A stretch of DNA of 35,703 nucleotides from Desulfuromonadaceae bacterium (GCA_016936455.1 JAFGXV010000036.1:1-35703), one strand, 5' to 3'. Positions 16,133 through 25,156 are shown, numbered from the stretch's first letter. Translations and numbers: made by a program. Notes: a model not told the origin generated them from the letters alone.

Positions 16133-17497
16133 TTAAAACTTGTAATGGATATGAGAGTTTACAGTATACAAATCCTCATCTGATTTGCCATCTTGTTCCA
16201 CTTCAAAATAATCCATCGCATCATCAGCCGCAAGATAACCCACCTCCAGGGCAAGTTCCAGGCTGCTGAACAATTTATAGGTGACATAGGCGTCAAGCTC
16301 AAAACCAATTTTATCATCTCCATACTGATCGACCTTACCGTCGCCGTTGCTGTCATTACCAATATCTTCTGCCGTCATCAGATAAAGAGCAGCGATACCA
16401 ACCTTAAGCTTATCCGTTAAAGTATAATCATAGGCCAAACGGTTCAGAATCAACCCTTTATCCTGAACATAGGGAACCGCTGAAAAATAGTCATCGTTGG
16501 TAAAACCTTCAAACAGAATAACAGATGATGCGTGGCCCTTCGTATCGCAATCTGTGGCAATAAACGCATCCAGATCGCCATCGGAAGCGTTATCGTCTCC
16601 TGAAGCATACCAGAAGGTGTAAGTCACTTTTCCCTTACCTAATTTCGCGCCGAGATCAACATGAAAAAAATACCCACCAAAGTCATACTCTTCAGCGTAA
16701 TCACCAAACTGGTAAAGCAGGTCCCACTTCGCGAAGAACTTTCCTTTCTCAAGAGATCCATCCAGACCAAGGGTATACAAATCCAGGTCTTTCGCTGTTA
16801 ATTTTTTTAAGTAGTTCGAGGTAGGCGCTGTTACGCCGTCTTTCACGGTATCGGCATCGCTTGTTTGCCACAACCCGAACAGCCCTATTTTAGTGTCCTT
16901 ATCTGGCTTTACAGTACAACGCGCATAGAGCGCATCAAGATCTTTAAAATCATTACTGTCATCAGTATTCACCACTTCATACCCGCGATACCAGGCACCC
17001 TCAAATATCCCATTGCGATAATGTACCCCTGTTGCCGTCTCATTCCACAGGTAATTGCTTACCTTAACCGGCATCAAGCCAATGCGCGCCCGACCACCAG
17101 CCAACGCAAAATCGGTGTAGGCCCAGCGCGTCTCAACATTAATCCCATCACCGGAGAAATCCCCCCCCTTATCCTCTCCTTTGGAGTTGGTATTTTCTCC
17201 AAAATGGGTTCCACCAAATTCGATCGCATAGACCCCTTTTACTGCACCATCATCACTGGCGACCTCCGTCCAGAGACGATACTTCATACAACCAAAAAAA
17301 TCGGTATAGCTATCATCTGTAATCAAAGTCTTGTGTCCAAGCGTCTCATTATTGCCTCCCCCGCCCTTGAAAAAACCGGCATGACTCGAAAGCAATCGGA
17401 AGGTATTGTTAAAATCGCCGTGAAACGTAAAATCTGCGGCTAACGCCGAAGTACTCACACCAAACATGGCCACAAGAAGCAGTAGTAATTTTTTCAT
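16133..17497 (-). CDS. Outer-membrane porin-like beta-barrel, paralogue 2
   Basis: A 454-residue exported protein (signal peptide MKKLLLLLVAMFGVSTSALA) ending in VNSHIHYKF, an outer-membrane beta-barrel C-terminus. It aligns with paralogue 1 along its whole length, so the pair arose by tandem duplication. Differences cluster in predicted loops: a GGGGN insert near residue 47, several extra Cys residues (FFGCMKY, ARCTV, ATDCD), and an insert DSNGDGKVDQYGDD that looks like a calcium-binding loop. Wobble positions are more A/T-rich than in paralogue 1. GGAG precedes the ATG. It has its own promoter and terminator, so the two genes can be differentially expressed. Confidence 0.82.
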   Translation of the reverse strand: MKKLLLLLVAMFGVSTSALAADFTFHGDFNNTFRLLSSHAGFFKGGGGNNETLGHKTLITDDSYTDFFGCMKYRLWTEVASDDGAVKGVYAIEFGGTHFGENTNSKGEDKGGDFSGDGINVETRWAYTDFALAGGRARIGLMPVKVSNYLWNETATGVHYRNGIFEGAWYRGYEVVNTDDSNDFKDLDALYARCTVKPDKDTKIGLFGLWQTSDADTVKDGVTAPTSNYLKKLTAKDLDLYTLGLDGSLEKGKFFAKWDLLYQFGDYAEEYDFGGYFFHVDLGAKLGKGKVTYTFWYASGDDNASDGDLDAFIATDCDTKGHASSVILFEGFTNDDYFSAVPYVQDKGLILNRLAYDYTLTDKLKVGIAALYLMTAEDIGNDSNGDGKVDQYGDDKIGFELDAYVTYKLFSSLELALEVGYLAADDAMDYFEVEQDGKSDEDLYTVNSHIHYKF

Positions 17498-17556
17498 TTT
17501 TTCTCCGCCGATTGAGGAAAATGACTTAACATGAGGAACGAATATTCATTTGAGCA

Positions 17557-17584
17557 ATAATACGACTTCCACTCGAAACCGCAA
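17557..17584 (-). promoter_or_regulatory. Promoter of the second porin-like gene
   Basis: TTGCGG (17584-17579) and TATTAT (17562-17557) on the minus strand, spaced 16 bases, about 60 bases before the start codon. A further TATAAT at 17612-17607 has no good -35 box. Confidence 0.55.
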
Positions 17585-17634
17585 CCAATGAATTTATTTG
17601 CGACAATTATAGACCTATTCAGACTATTGAATAT

Positions 17635-17661
17635 TATGCCCACGGATTATCCGTGGGCATA
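17635..17661. terminator. Palindrome downstream of mce, probable terminator
   Basis: Perfect 13-bp arms TATGCCCACGGAT and ATCCGTGGGCATA around one base, 60 bases after the epimerase stop. The T-run after the stem is poor, so it could instead be a processing or protein-binding site. Confidence 0.5.
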
Positions 17662-17720
17662 TGCGCAAAGGCCTCAATAGCGAACGAACACTGGAATAGA
17701 TCCGGTTGATCAATGCCACA

Positions 17721-18125
17721 TCAGTGCTTCGCCTGACAAATTTCGGTCAACACTCCGCCGCTGGCTTTCGGATGCAGAAAGGCGATCTGGGTCTGATGGG
17801 CGCCAGTACGCGGAACCTCATCGATCAAACGGACGCCCTGCTCTTTCAAGCTCGCCAGTTCGGCCTGGATATCTTCGACTTCATAGGCAATATGGTGGGT
17901 GCCCGGTCCATTTTTTTCCAGAAACTTGGCGACGGGCGAATCGTCGCTGGTCGGCTCCAGCAGCTCAATCCGACTTTCACCGACGGACAGAAACGCCACC
18001 CGCACCTTCTGCTCAGCGACCACCTCACTGCCCTCGTACAGCATGCCAAGCTGCTGCTGATAAAAGGGCAAGGCCTCTTCGATGTTGTGTACGGCAACAC
18101 CGATATGATTAATTTTCTTCACCAT
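17721..18125 (-). CDS. mce: Methylmalonyl-CoA epimerase
   Basis: A 134-residue vicinal-oxygen-chelate (glyoxalase-fold) enzyme that interconverts the (2R) and (2S) forms of methylmalonyl-CoA. The two beta-alpha-beta-beta-beta modules are recognisable: INHIGVAVHNIEEALPFY with the first metal His, RIELLEP, then GPGTHHIAYEVEDI with the second His, and LTEICQ with the terminal metal Glu. Length is normal for the family. AAAGGA precedes the ATG. It joins the carboxylase and the mutase encoded to its right as the middle step of the propionyl-CoA/succinyl-CoA route, but is transcribed alone. Confidence 0.96.
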   Translation of the reverse strand: MVKKINHIGVAVHNIEEALPFYQQQLGMLYEGSEVVAEQKVRVAFLSVGESRIELLEPTSDDSPVAKFLEKNGPGTHHIAYEVEDIQAELASLKEQGVRLIDEVPRTGAHQTQIAFLHPKASGGVLTEICQAKH

Positions 18126-18515
18126 GGATCATCGTCCTTTCTTAAAAAAAGATTGCCATCATAACGTCAAAAATCGTTTGTTTCCGCCGTTGGTCCATTT
18201 TTTTCGTATTTTCTCTTAAATACCGCTTTTTGGCGGGTAGATACGTTACAACATTTCGTTTTATTTTATCCAAAATAGAATTTCTGTTTAGTTTCGACAA
18301 GTTATAGACAAGCCACGGCTAACGCCACAGCAAGAGCCTAAGGAATTTTATTCTCAATAAAAAACGAGTTACTGCTATCACAGCCGCACATCAACCATAA
18401 CATTTTGTTTTACCGCATGATTGACAAAAATACAGCTTGCCAATTTACTTGCTCTCGCTATAACTCTTTTCAACTACACATTTTCTGCTTCTGTTTTAAA
18501 CGAAAGGTCACACAC
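18126..18515. other. Divergent intergenic region between mce and the small Cys protein
   Basis: 390 bases, AT-rich, no credible gene. It carries the ribosome site of mce at the left and the promoter and leader of the small Cys protein at the right (18437-18515). Nothing else recognised. Confidence 0.6.
18437..18464 (+). promoter_or_regulatory. Sigma-70-type promoter of the small Cys protein
   Basis: TTGCCA (18437-18442) and TATAAC (18459-18464) separated by 16 bases, about 50 bases before the ATG at 18516. A perfect TTGACA at 18421 has no well-placed -10 box. Confidence 0.55.
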
Positions 18516-18731
18516 ATGGACATGAGATGCCCGGTCTGTAAAAATCAAAAGTACAGCAAAATCGGCCTTCACTCTGACGGCTTTTATGAGGATATTGCCG
18601 AATGCACTGTTTGCGCAACGACTTGGTCGATGAATCACGGGGCTCAGAAGATCATTAAAGATCCCTACCGTTATTCATTCCTCGAAGGACCTTCGGAATC
18701 TGTCGAAGGCGACGATTACGGCCTCGTTTAA
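18516..18731 (+). CDS. Small putative zinc-ribbon protein
   Basis: A 71-residue protein not recognised by name. It has two Cys pairs, MRCPVCKN at residues 3-8 and AECTVCAT in the middle, like the two knuckles of a zinc ribbon. A Trp-rich segment and an acidic tail (EGPSESVEGDDYGLV) follow. GAAAGG lies upstream of ATG 18516; a longer TTG start at 18405 in the same frame has no ribosome site and precedes the promoter, so it is rejected. The gene is monocistronic, between its own promoter and a strong terminator, and lies inside the methylmalonyl-CoA locus. A nucleic-acid or protein-binding role is only a guess. Confidence 0.72.
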   Translation: MDMRCPVCKNQKYSKIGLHSDGFYEDIAECTVCATTWSMNHGAQKIIKDPYRYSFLEGPSESVEGDDYGLV

Positions 18732-18746
18732 CCCAATCAATCAACG

Positions 18747-18790
18747 TAAAACAACAAACCCCGCCTCTCTGGGCGGGGTTTGTTGTTTTA
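18747..18790. terminator. Bidirectional intrinsic terminator with 19-bp perfect arms
   Basis: Arms 18747-18765 and 18772-18790 pair perfectly around a 6-base loop; the core is CCCCGCC/GGCGGGG and the outer part is A/T-rich in both directions. It ends the small Cys gene and the convergent carboxylase operon. Confidence 0.95.
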
Positions 18791-18809
18791 CGCGGGGCCG
18801 ATTATCCGA

Positions 18810-21683
18810 CTACAGGATCGCCTGCAGATAGGACATGGTGGTTTCACGGCGCTCTTTTTCCACTGCCTTCGGATCCACTTCAACGAACTTCTCGTCGGGG
18901 GTGACCTTGAAAATAGGTTGTCCCTTGGAGACGATGATGCCGTCTCCTCCGTCGATCAGGATCTTATCTACCGTGCCGGCAAAGGGCGCCGGTATCTTGT
19001 TGAACATCTTCATAACTTCGAGAATAAACAATGGCTGGCCCTTCTCGAAGTGGTCGCCTTCCTTAACAAAAGGCGGCAGACCCGGCGCTTCCTGGGCATA
19101 GTACATCCCGCCACCGGGGGTGACGACCTCATCCTCTTTCGTGGCCGGCGGCGGCACAAGAATCTTTTTCATGCGCGCCTGCAACTCGGGATCGTTGAGA
19201 TAGTCAGGGATGGTGACCTCCAGATCCTCTTCGACGCGGAAGTTGTAGAAGCCGGTTTTCTCGGCAATCATAAACAGAATGCCCAGCAATTCGTTACCGG
19301 CTTCAAAACCGAAATGGGCAGACTGAATTTTCTTCCACGTTTCTTCATCATAATCAAGCTGCGGCTCGTCGCGCTGGATAATCTCGTTCAGCTCGACGAA
19401 CTGCTCGATCCCCAGTCCCAGGCGGGTACGCAGATCGTGGTAGAACGACAGGGCTTTTTCCAGCAGCTCCTGGTCGTGTGACCAGATGACTTCCGCTGCC
19501 GGCTTGCGCGGATCCCAGGCCATGTGCAGGTACTCATAGGTTTCACACAGCACACCCAGGGGATTGCGCTTCCACACCACCTTGCCGTTTTCGATTTTGT
19601 AATACTTTTTGTTCCAGCTCAGCCAACCGGAAAGCAGGTGCGGATCGGCCAGCAAACGCATCATGGGGCGCGTCAACAGGGTGCCTTTGCGATCGAGCAC
19701 TTCGGAAATCGCTTTCTTGCTTTCGGCATCCTCTGCATACTGCTGGGCATAGTGCTTCTTCATCGCCAGGAACGCGGTAACCGGATCAACCTTGTTCGCT
19801 TCTTCCTTGAGGCAGCCGACCAGGGTCAGGTACGGCACAACAAAGCGTGTGGTCGGCTTGGCCATGACACCGTTGGCCAAGAACCAGTTCACCAGTCCAT
19901 CATGGAACTCGAGATTGGTGGCGAGATCGGTACCACGCAATGTCGTGCTGCGCAGAACCTGTGACAGGTGCTTGAAGCTTTCTTCGCGCCCTTCGCCCTT
20001 GGTCAGCAGCAGCGCGATATTGGAGTCATAGGCACCAGCCACTTTGTAGCGCATGAACAGGCCGGTGTCCGGATTCGGCATGCAGATGCCCTGATCGTCG
20101 CGGATTTCACCTTCAATCGGCGGCGACCAGTAGCGGATGACACCACCAGCCGACGGCGACAGCGAGCAGTCCGTGGCATTGAGACGGGCCTCGGCTCCGG
20201 CGCCGAAACGCGGGATGCGAACCGGGCGCGGCATCCGCTCTTTATGCAGCGCCAGCAAGGCCATGGCCTCTACCAGAGACTCAACGATAAAGAAATCGTT
20301 GGCATCATCCGGATTGACAAATTTGAGGGAATAAACCAGCTCTGTCACACGATGCTCGACCTGAATGCGGGTATTCACTTCCATAAAGTAGTGACGGTCG
20401 CGGTCGACGATACATTCAAAGGTGGACGCGGAGTCCAGACCAACGGCCTGACCAAAGCGCTCGGACTGCTCTTCCATCCGCTTGAGAACTTCCAGATCCG
20501 TCGCCAGTGCGGTCGCGGCAGCGGTGCGGCCGGCAGCCTTGGCTTTTTCGATTTCCGTGGCCAGGGCTTCCTGCGTGACGGAAATCTCCAGCAGTTTCTG
20601 CTCGTGCATTTGCAGGGAGCAGTCGCGGCCACCGAGGGCGATACACCACTCGCCATTGCCCAGCAGCTGGATTTCGTTGTGGCGGGTCTGCTCGATATTA
20701 AGCTCGATCAGAACGTTCTTGTTGTCGCCAACACCAGCGGCCTTGACCTCGTTGAGCACCTCCAGAACCAGCCCGGGCGCGTCGGCCGCGGCTTTGGCGA
20801 TTTCTGCGTCGGTGGGCTCCTTCTTGGTCAGCAGCGAAGCGCCGAGAATGCGCTGGCCCTTGCCGCCGCCCCCGCCGATGGCCTTGAGACGGATGCGGCT
20901 GCCGGGATAGCCCTTGAACATGGCCGCGCACTCGATTTCCACCTGCTTGCCCAACTCATCAATCGTGTACAGGTCGATCCCCTTCTCGTACGAGGCCATC
21001 AGGATCACATCGGCCAGGGCTTCAAGGGTTTCGGCTGCGTCCAGGGCGACAGCATTGCAGTTCAGGCTTTCCGACTTCACCAGGGCCAGCAGGGCCTCAC
21101 GGCTGGGGTGCTTCTTGACCAGGGTGCGGGCGGTGACATTGTCGATGCCGGGGGTGACGGAAACCTCGACGGACAAGGCGGTGCGCTTGGCTTCGTCTTT
21201 TTTGCCCGCGCCGCGCTGGGTGGCGCTGCAGGGACCGATAAACTTCAGGCCGGCATCCTCGATGGCGGCGACAAACTCGTCGTCCTCGGCCATGAAACCG
21301 TAACCGGCAAAGATGGAATCATAGCCGTTGTCGAGGGCGATCTGGATGATCTGCTGAATCCGCTCGACGCGCTCTTCCTTGCTGGCACCCGTGTAGTCGG
21401 GCACACGATGGACACGGCTGTTGTCCGTCAGCTTGCGCAGTTCCGGCGACAGGGCATTGGGATAAACGATGGAGTCTTTCTCCGACAGCAGGATGCCGTA
21501 GTGGCTGATGCCCATCTCATCGTACACGTCCATCGCTTCTTTACGGATCGGACCGCGGCAGACGATCAGGGGCTTGAGCTCTTCGCAGGAGAAGGAACGG
21601 ACCCAGGCAGAATCGGCCTTGCTCAGGCGACGATCCCTATGGATCAGCGGATTGTTGTTATACAGTTCGGTCTGGTATGCCAT
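18810..21683 (-). CDS. Biotin carboxylase / biotin carrier subunit of an acyl-CoA (propionyl-CoA) carboxylase
   Basis: A 957-residue protein with an N-terminal biotin carboxylase and a C-terminal biotinyl domain. Seen are the N-lobe GYGFMAEDDEF, the ATP-grasp glycine loop IGGGGGKGQR, the RDCSLQMHEQKLLE segment, and NTRIQVEHRVTEL (usually EHPVTE). The biotin-accepting Lys, about residue 892, is in LEVMKMFNK. Roughly 65 residues follow it instead of about 35. A long insert, about residues 190-300, and a large linker region make it much longer than the usual 450-680 residues. It carboxylates its own biotin with bicarbonate and ATP. The carboxyltransferase subunit is 60 bases upstream in the same operon. 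Location next to mutase and epimerase favours propionyl-CoA as substrate; a role as methylmalonyl-CoA decarboxylating or transcarboxylating partner is possible. Confidence 0.87.
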   Translation of the reverse strand: MAYQTELYNNNPLIHRDRRLSKADSAWVRSFSCEELKPLIVCRGPIRKEAMDVYDEMGISHYGILLSEKDSIVYPNALSPELRKLTDNSRVHRVPDYTGASKEERVERIQQIIQIALDNGYDSIFAGYGFMAEDDEFVAAIEDAGLKFIGPCSATQRGAGKKDEAKRTALSVEVSVTPGIDNVTARTLVKKHPSREALLALVKSESLNCNAVALDAAETLEALADVILMASYEKGIDLYTIDELGKQVEIECAAMFKGYPGSRIRLKAIGGGGGKGQRILGASLLTKKEPTDAEIAKAAADAPGLVLEVLNEVKAAGVGDNKNVLIELNIEQTRHNEIQLLGNGEWCIALGGRDCSLQMHEQKLLEISVTQEALATEIEKAKAAGRTAAATALATDLEVLKRMEEQSERFGQAVGLDSASTFECIVDRDRHYFMEVNTRIQVEHRVTELVYSLKFVNPDDANDFFIVESLVEAMALLALHKERMPRPVRIPRFGAGAEARLNATDCSLSPSAGGVIRYWSPPIEGEIRDDQGICMPNPDTGLFMRYKVAGAYDSNIALLLTKGEGREESFKHLSQVLRSTTLRGTDLATNLEFHDGLVNWFLANGVMAKPTTRFVVPYLTLVGCLKEEANKVDPVTAFLAMKKHYAQQYAEDAESKKAISEVLDRKGTLLTRPMMRLLADPHLLSGWLSWNKKYYKIENGKVVWKRNPLGVLCETYEYLHMAWDPRKPAAEVIWSHDQELLEKALSFYHDLRTRLGLGIEQFVELNEIIQRDEPQLDYDEETWKKIQSAHFGFEAGNELLGILFMIAEKTGFYNFRVEEDLEVTIPDYLNDPELQARMKKILVPPPATKEDEVVTPGGGMYYAQEAPGLPPFVKEGDHFEKGQPLFILEVMKMFNKIPAPFAGTVDKILIDGGDGIIVSKGQPIFKVTPDEKFVEVDPKAVEKERRETTMSYLQAIL

Positions 21684-21743
21684 GTGTATGATCTCCGATT
21701 AAGGGTAAAAACAAAATGGGATAAGAGTTTCAGCCGCCAGCGA

Positions 21744-23468
21744 TTAATGGAATTCGCGCTGGACGCCCTGCCATGCACTCGGCTTGTAGTGGCGCAGGAA
21801 GAAATTCAGATTCTGCCCCAGCACCTGCCGCAGATCCGTCGGCATGACCAGTGAAGAAATCGATCCCAGTGCCAGACCTTCTTTCGGATTCATCAACTCT
21901 TTTTCGTAACGCAGGTTCAGGGCGCCTTCCTGCTGTTTCAGCCAGTCGGCGGCCTGAGCTTCGGCCTCTTTCTTGGCTTCGGCGCCGTCCATGCCGGCGG
22001 CGATGCGCTCCTGCGTACCCTGCTGCACCATTCCCGCAACGGCGCTGCGAATCTTGCGCAGTTCATTCTTGTAGACGAACTCCTTACCAGCCGGACCCAT
22101 AACGGCCAGGCGGGTCGTCGGCAGGGCCAGCACCAGATCAGCACCGGTGGGGTAGTTGTTGTAGGAGGCATAGGCCCCGCCGAAGGCGTTGCGCAGAATC
22201 AGCAGGATGCGCGGAGTGCGCACATCGACGATGGAATCGAGCATGGAGCGGCCGGCCTGAACGATGCCGCGCGCTTCCTGCTCACGACCGGGCAAAAAGC
22301 CCGTGGTATCTTCCATGAAGATGAGCGGAATATTGTAGATATTACAGAAGCGCACAAAGCGCGCGATCTTGAGCGCCGAGTCACAGTCGATCTGACCGGA
22401 AGCCACGGCCGAGTTGTTGGCGACAAAACCGACAACATTGCCGTCGAGGCGACCGAAGGCGGTGACGGCCTCACGGGCGCGGTTGGGCTGGATCTCAAAG
22501 TAATCGCCATGGTCACAGATCTGCTGAATGACAATGGAAACATCGAACGGCGTATTGAAGCCCGTGGGCGAGTTGAAGGCCTTTTTCAGCAGGGTGTTGA
22601 TCTCCCAGGTCTTGCGATCCAGAGGGTCACTGGTTTTCTGATAGGGAGCCATGCTGTGGTTGTTGTCCGGCAGATAGCTGAGCAGGTTAATGGCCGCACG
22701 CAGCGCAGCGGTTTCGTCCTCCACCGTCAGGTCGGCAACACCCGAAGCCCCATGCACCTTGGGACCGCCGAGGTCTTCCGGGGTGATGTCTTCACCCAGA
22801 ACGGACTTGACCACGCCCGGACCGGTCAAGCCGAAGAAGGTCTCTTCCGGCTGGATAACGAAGCTGCCCTGACGCGGCAGGTAGGAACCGCCGCCGGCAT
22901 TGAAGCCGAACATGCACATGATGCTGGGAACGACGCCGCTGATTTTGCGCAGGGCGGTAAACGCCTCGGCATAGCCGTCGAGACCACCAACCCCGGCCGG
23001 AACGAAGGCGCCGGCGGAGTCGTTCATGCCGATAACGGGAATGCCCTTCTCCCCAGCCATGTTGAACAGACGGGCCAGCTTGCTGCCGTTGGTGGCGTCG
23101 ATGGAACCGGCGCGCACGGTAAAGTCATGGCCATAGAAAGCGACATCGCGGCCACGCACATTGAGAATACCCGTCACCAAAGACGCGCCGTCCAGATTCT
23201 TGCCCCAGTTCTGGAACAGAATATTGGGATCGTTGTGGGTCAGAACCTTGATCCGCTCCCATACCGTCATGCGCTGCTTGAAGTGCTGTTTCTCAATCTG
23301 GCCAACGGCAACGGATTTGATCGGCCGCTCGATCAGCTCGTGACCTTCCTTCATCGCCTCTTCGTAGGGCCCTTTTTTCCCGGGAATTTCACCGGGAATG
23401 GTAAATTCCACATTTACCGGCGGATCAAGAGGATTCTCCAGTGACGGCTTTATCGCTTTGTTCGACAT
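21744..23468 (-). CDS. Acyl-CoA (propionyl-CoA) carboxylase, carboxyltransferase subunit
   Basis: A 574-residue crotonase-fold carboxyltransferase that moves the carboxyl group from biotin to an acyl-CoA. The N half shows [20 protein letters not shown] and [18 protein letters not shown] (acyl-CoA-binding glycines), then [12 protein letters not shown] and [13 protein letters not shown]. The C half shows [20 protein letters not shown] and [13 protein letters not shown] (biotin-binding oxyanion hole). Length is slightly above the usual 510-530 residues because of an Ala/Glu-rich stretch near residue 510. First gene of the operon with the biotin carboxylase subunit. The XRE-cupin regulator gene lies immediately upstream. 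Confidence 0.9.
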   Translation of the reverse strand: MSNKAIKPSLENPLDPPVNVEFTIPGEIPGKKGPYEEAMKEGHELIERPIKSVAVGQIEKQHFKQRMTVWERIKVLTHNDPNILFQNWGKNLDGASLVTGILNVRGRDVAFYGHDFTVRAGSIDATNGSKLARLFNMAGEKGIPVIGMNDSAGAFVPAGVGGLDGYAEAFTALRKISGVVPSIMCMFGFNAGGGSYLPRQGSFVIQPEETFFGLTGPGVVKSVLGEDITPEDLGGPKVHGASGVADLTVEDETAALRAAINLLSYLPDNNHSMAPYQKTSDPLDRKTWEINTLLKKAFNSPTGFNTPFDVSIVIQQICDHGDYFEIQPNRAREAVTAFGRLDGNVVGFVANNSAVASGQIDCDSALKIARFVRFCNIYNIPLIFMEDTTGFLPGREQEARGIVQAGRSMLDSIVDVRTPRILLILRNAFGGAYASYNNYPTGADLVLALPTTRLAVMGPAGKEFVYKNELRKIRSAVAGMVQQGTQERIAAGMDGAEAKKEAEAQAADWLKQQEGALNLRYEKELMNPKEGLALGSISSLVMPTDLRQVLGQNLNFFLRHYKPSAWQGVQREFH

Positions 23469-23579
23469 AGTTGGTCATCCCTTTTCATAGGTATAAATGG
23501 GTTTCAACCACTCGCGCCTTCCGCCAGCGGCCGATCATCATGTTCGCGTTATGGGGTGAAATAGTCTTTTCCTGACACG

Positions 23580-23603
23580 GAAAAACTTGACCGGTCCGTC
23601 AAG
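23580..23603 (-). terminator. Intrinsic terminator after the XRE-cupin regulator
   Basis: CTTGAC-CGGTCC-GTCAAG stem, followed on the minus strand by TTTTTCC. It separates the regulator from the carboxylase operon, which therefore needs its own promoter in 23469-23580. Confidence 0.75.
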
Positions 23604-23640
23604 CCTTCTGGATGCGCAGACAGGGCGCTGGTACCGCGTC

Positions 23641-24213
23641 TTATCGTGTTACAATCGCCAGCACCTGCACTTCATTGCCGTCATAAGACAGCAGCCGATG
23701 GCGCATGGAGGAATCGAAATAGACGGCATCGCCGGGTTCAAGGCGAATCCGCTCTTCATCGAGCAGAACCTCCGCCGTACCCTTGAGCACCAGCAGAAAC
23801 TCTTCGCCATCGTGGTTGTACATGGTCTCGTCATCACTGCGTTCGGACACCGTAACGACAAACGGCTCCATTTTCTTATTCAACTTATGAACAGACAGCG
23901 CCTCGTAGGTATAACCGTGACCCTTACCGGCCTTGGAAATCACGCGGCTGACCACGCGACGATCCGTCGTGCGCACCACCTCGTATCGCCGGACTTCCTC
24001 CTCTTCCTCGAAGAAGTGGCTGATCTTGACATCGAAAAAGCGGGCGATCTTCGACAAGGTCGCAATCGGCGGCGAGACGTTGTTGTTTTCAATCTGGGAA
24101 ATCAGTGCCGGGGAAAAACCGGTTTCCGTCGCAACGGCCTGCAAGGTCAGTTTACGCGCCTTACGCAGCTCCTTGATTTTGGCCCCGATGTTGTATTCCA
24201 ATTTTTTCTCCAA
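23641..24213 (-). CDS. XRE-family transcriptional regulator with C-terminal cupin domain
   Basis: A 190-residue regulator. Residues about 8-65 are an XRE helix-turn-helix (IGAKIKELRKARKLTLQAVA, then GFSPALISQIENNNVSPPIATLSKIA). An acidic hinge EEEEEV follows. Residues about 115-185 form a cupin-2 sensor domain with HDGEEFLLVLKG and LEPGDAVYFDSSMRH. Such proteins usually bind a small metabolite in the cupin barrel and repress or activate adjacent genes. Its position between the carboxylase operon and the cobO-mutase operon suggests it controls one or both; this is inference. No obvious shared operator was recognised. Confidence 0.93.
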   Translation of the reverse strand: MEKKLEYNIGAKIKELRKARKLTLQAVATETGFSPALISQIENNNVSPPIATLSKIARFFDVKISHFFEEEEEVRRYEVVRTTDRRVVSRVISKAGKGHGYTYEALSVHKLNKKMEPFVVTVSERSDDETMYNHDGEEFLLVLKGTAEVLLDEERIRLEPGDAVYFDSSMRHRLLSYDGNEVQVLAIVTR

Positions 24214-24613
24214 AATAAAAAGCGGTTTTATTTAGTCGCACGATATAAAACATGTCACATAAATTGTCAATGGGAATGTTTACCAGAAATAAAAACCTTT
24301 ACTGCGAGTAAAGGCCTAAATTTTCGAAATTTAGCTGCAATTACAATATGTTTTAGCCACACTATCGGTGGTGCGATGCGCAGGACAGCCTTTTACTTTT
24401 CGCCACAGACTGGCGGAAAAGAGCCAGCAGATATTTAAGGTTTCTTTATAATTGCGTAAAACAGATCGACTTCTGGCCATCTTTCGCCATTCTCCATACG
24501 GCAAGCGGCTTGACAACCGTTTAAAAAGGCTGATACATTTCACGCCACTAAAAGTTTTTAGCTAATTTAAAAAAGCATTTTATTTGACAAAACCCCGTTA
24601 CGGAATCGAGCGC
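24214..24613. other. Divergent regulatory region between XRE-cupin and cobO genes
   Basis: About 400 bases without a clear gene. Contents: an inverted repeat GTTTTAT/ATAAAAC near 24226-24250 that could be an autoregulatory operator; a terminator-like hairpin (24296-24314) with T-run on the minus strand; a perfect palindrome CTAAATTT-TCG-AAATTTAG (24316-24334); and TTGACA (24510-24515) with TACATT (24534-24539), a possible promoter for cobO. A minus-strand open frame (ATG 24480 to 24331, preceded by GGAG) could encode about 49 residues but has no recognisable features. Confidence 0.45.
24291..24314 (-). terminator. Terminator-like hairpin of a possible minus-strand transcript
   Basis: CCTTTACT-CGC-AGTAAAGG on the minus strand, followed by TTTTTATTTC. 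It is upstream of the XRE-cupin gene, so it would end a short transcript from 24331-24540 or attenuate the regulator. Confidence 0.45.
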
Positions 24614-25156
24614 ATGTGCACCTCTCCCCCCCTTGCCGTCGGCCGAGTTCAGATTTACACCGGAAACGGCAAAGGGAAAACCACCGCCGCCCTGGGGCTG
24701 GCATTTCGCGCCGCCGGACGAGGACTGCGGGTTCATATCCTGCACTTCATGAAGCAGGACCCGGACTATGGCGAGATGCACAGCGCTCAGCGGATGGGCT
24801 CCAACTGGCAGGTGGAGCAGCTGGGACGCCGGGGCTTCGTGTCGAAAAAGAATCCGGCCGCCGAAGATATCAGGCTGGCGCACAACGGCCTGGAAAAGGC
24901 CGGCACGCTGGCGCACAGCGGCACCGTTGACCTGCTGATTCTGGATGAACTGGTCAACGCGCTGGATTTCGGGCTGGTGGAACTCGCGCCGGTGCTGAAG
25001 CTTCTGCAGCAGCGTGCGCCCCATACGGAACTCGTTCTCACAGGACGCAACGCCCCGCAGGAACTCATCGACGCCGCCGATCTGGTGACGGAGATGCGAC
25101 CGATCAAGCACTATTATGACGCCGGGCAGGATGCACGCCGCGGCATTGAATTTTAA
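24614..25156 (+). CDS. cobO: Cob(I)yrinic acid a,c-diamide adenosyltransferase
   Basis: A 180-residue ATP:corrinoid adenosyltransferase of the CobO/BtuR family, which makes the adenosyl form of B12 needed by the mutase downstream. The P-loop YTGNGKGKTTAALGLA is near the N-terminus, followed by HFMKQDPDYGE, LLILDELVNALDFG (Walker-B-like) and LVLTGRNAPQELIDAADLVTEM, all typical. I prefer ATG 24614; an in-frame TTG at 24584 would add ten residues, but neither has a strong ribosome site. It lies 43 bases before the mutase gene, so the two are probably co-transcribed. Serves cofactor supply in the methylmalonyl-CoA route. Confidence 0.93.
   Translation: MCTSPPLAVGRVQIYTGNGKGKTTAALGLAFRAAGRGLRVHILHFMKQDPDYGEMHSAQRMGSNWQVEQLGRRGFVSKKNPAAEDIRLAHNGLEKAGTLAHSGTVDLLILDELVNALDFGLVELAPVLKLLQQRAPHTELVLTGRNAPQELIDAADLVTEMRPIKHYYDAGQDARRGIEF

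Noticed and set aside
18405-18515. N-terminal extension of the small Cys protein from a TTG codon
   Set aside because: No ribosome site, and the likely promoter lies inside the extension.
19968-21854. 628-codon plus-strand frame opposite the biotin carboxylase gene
   Set aside because: Antisense shadow of a gene with well-conserved motifs; no ribosome site or domain.
24214-24613. Cobalamin riboswitch upstream of cobO and mcm
   Set aside because: I looked for the conserved B12-box and core motifs and found none; the region is mostly AT-rich with simple hairpins.
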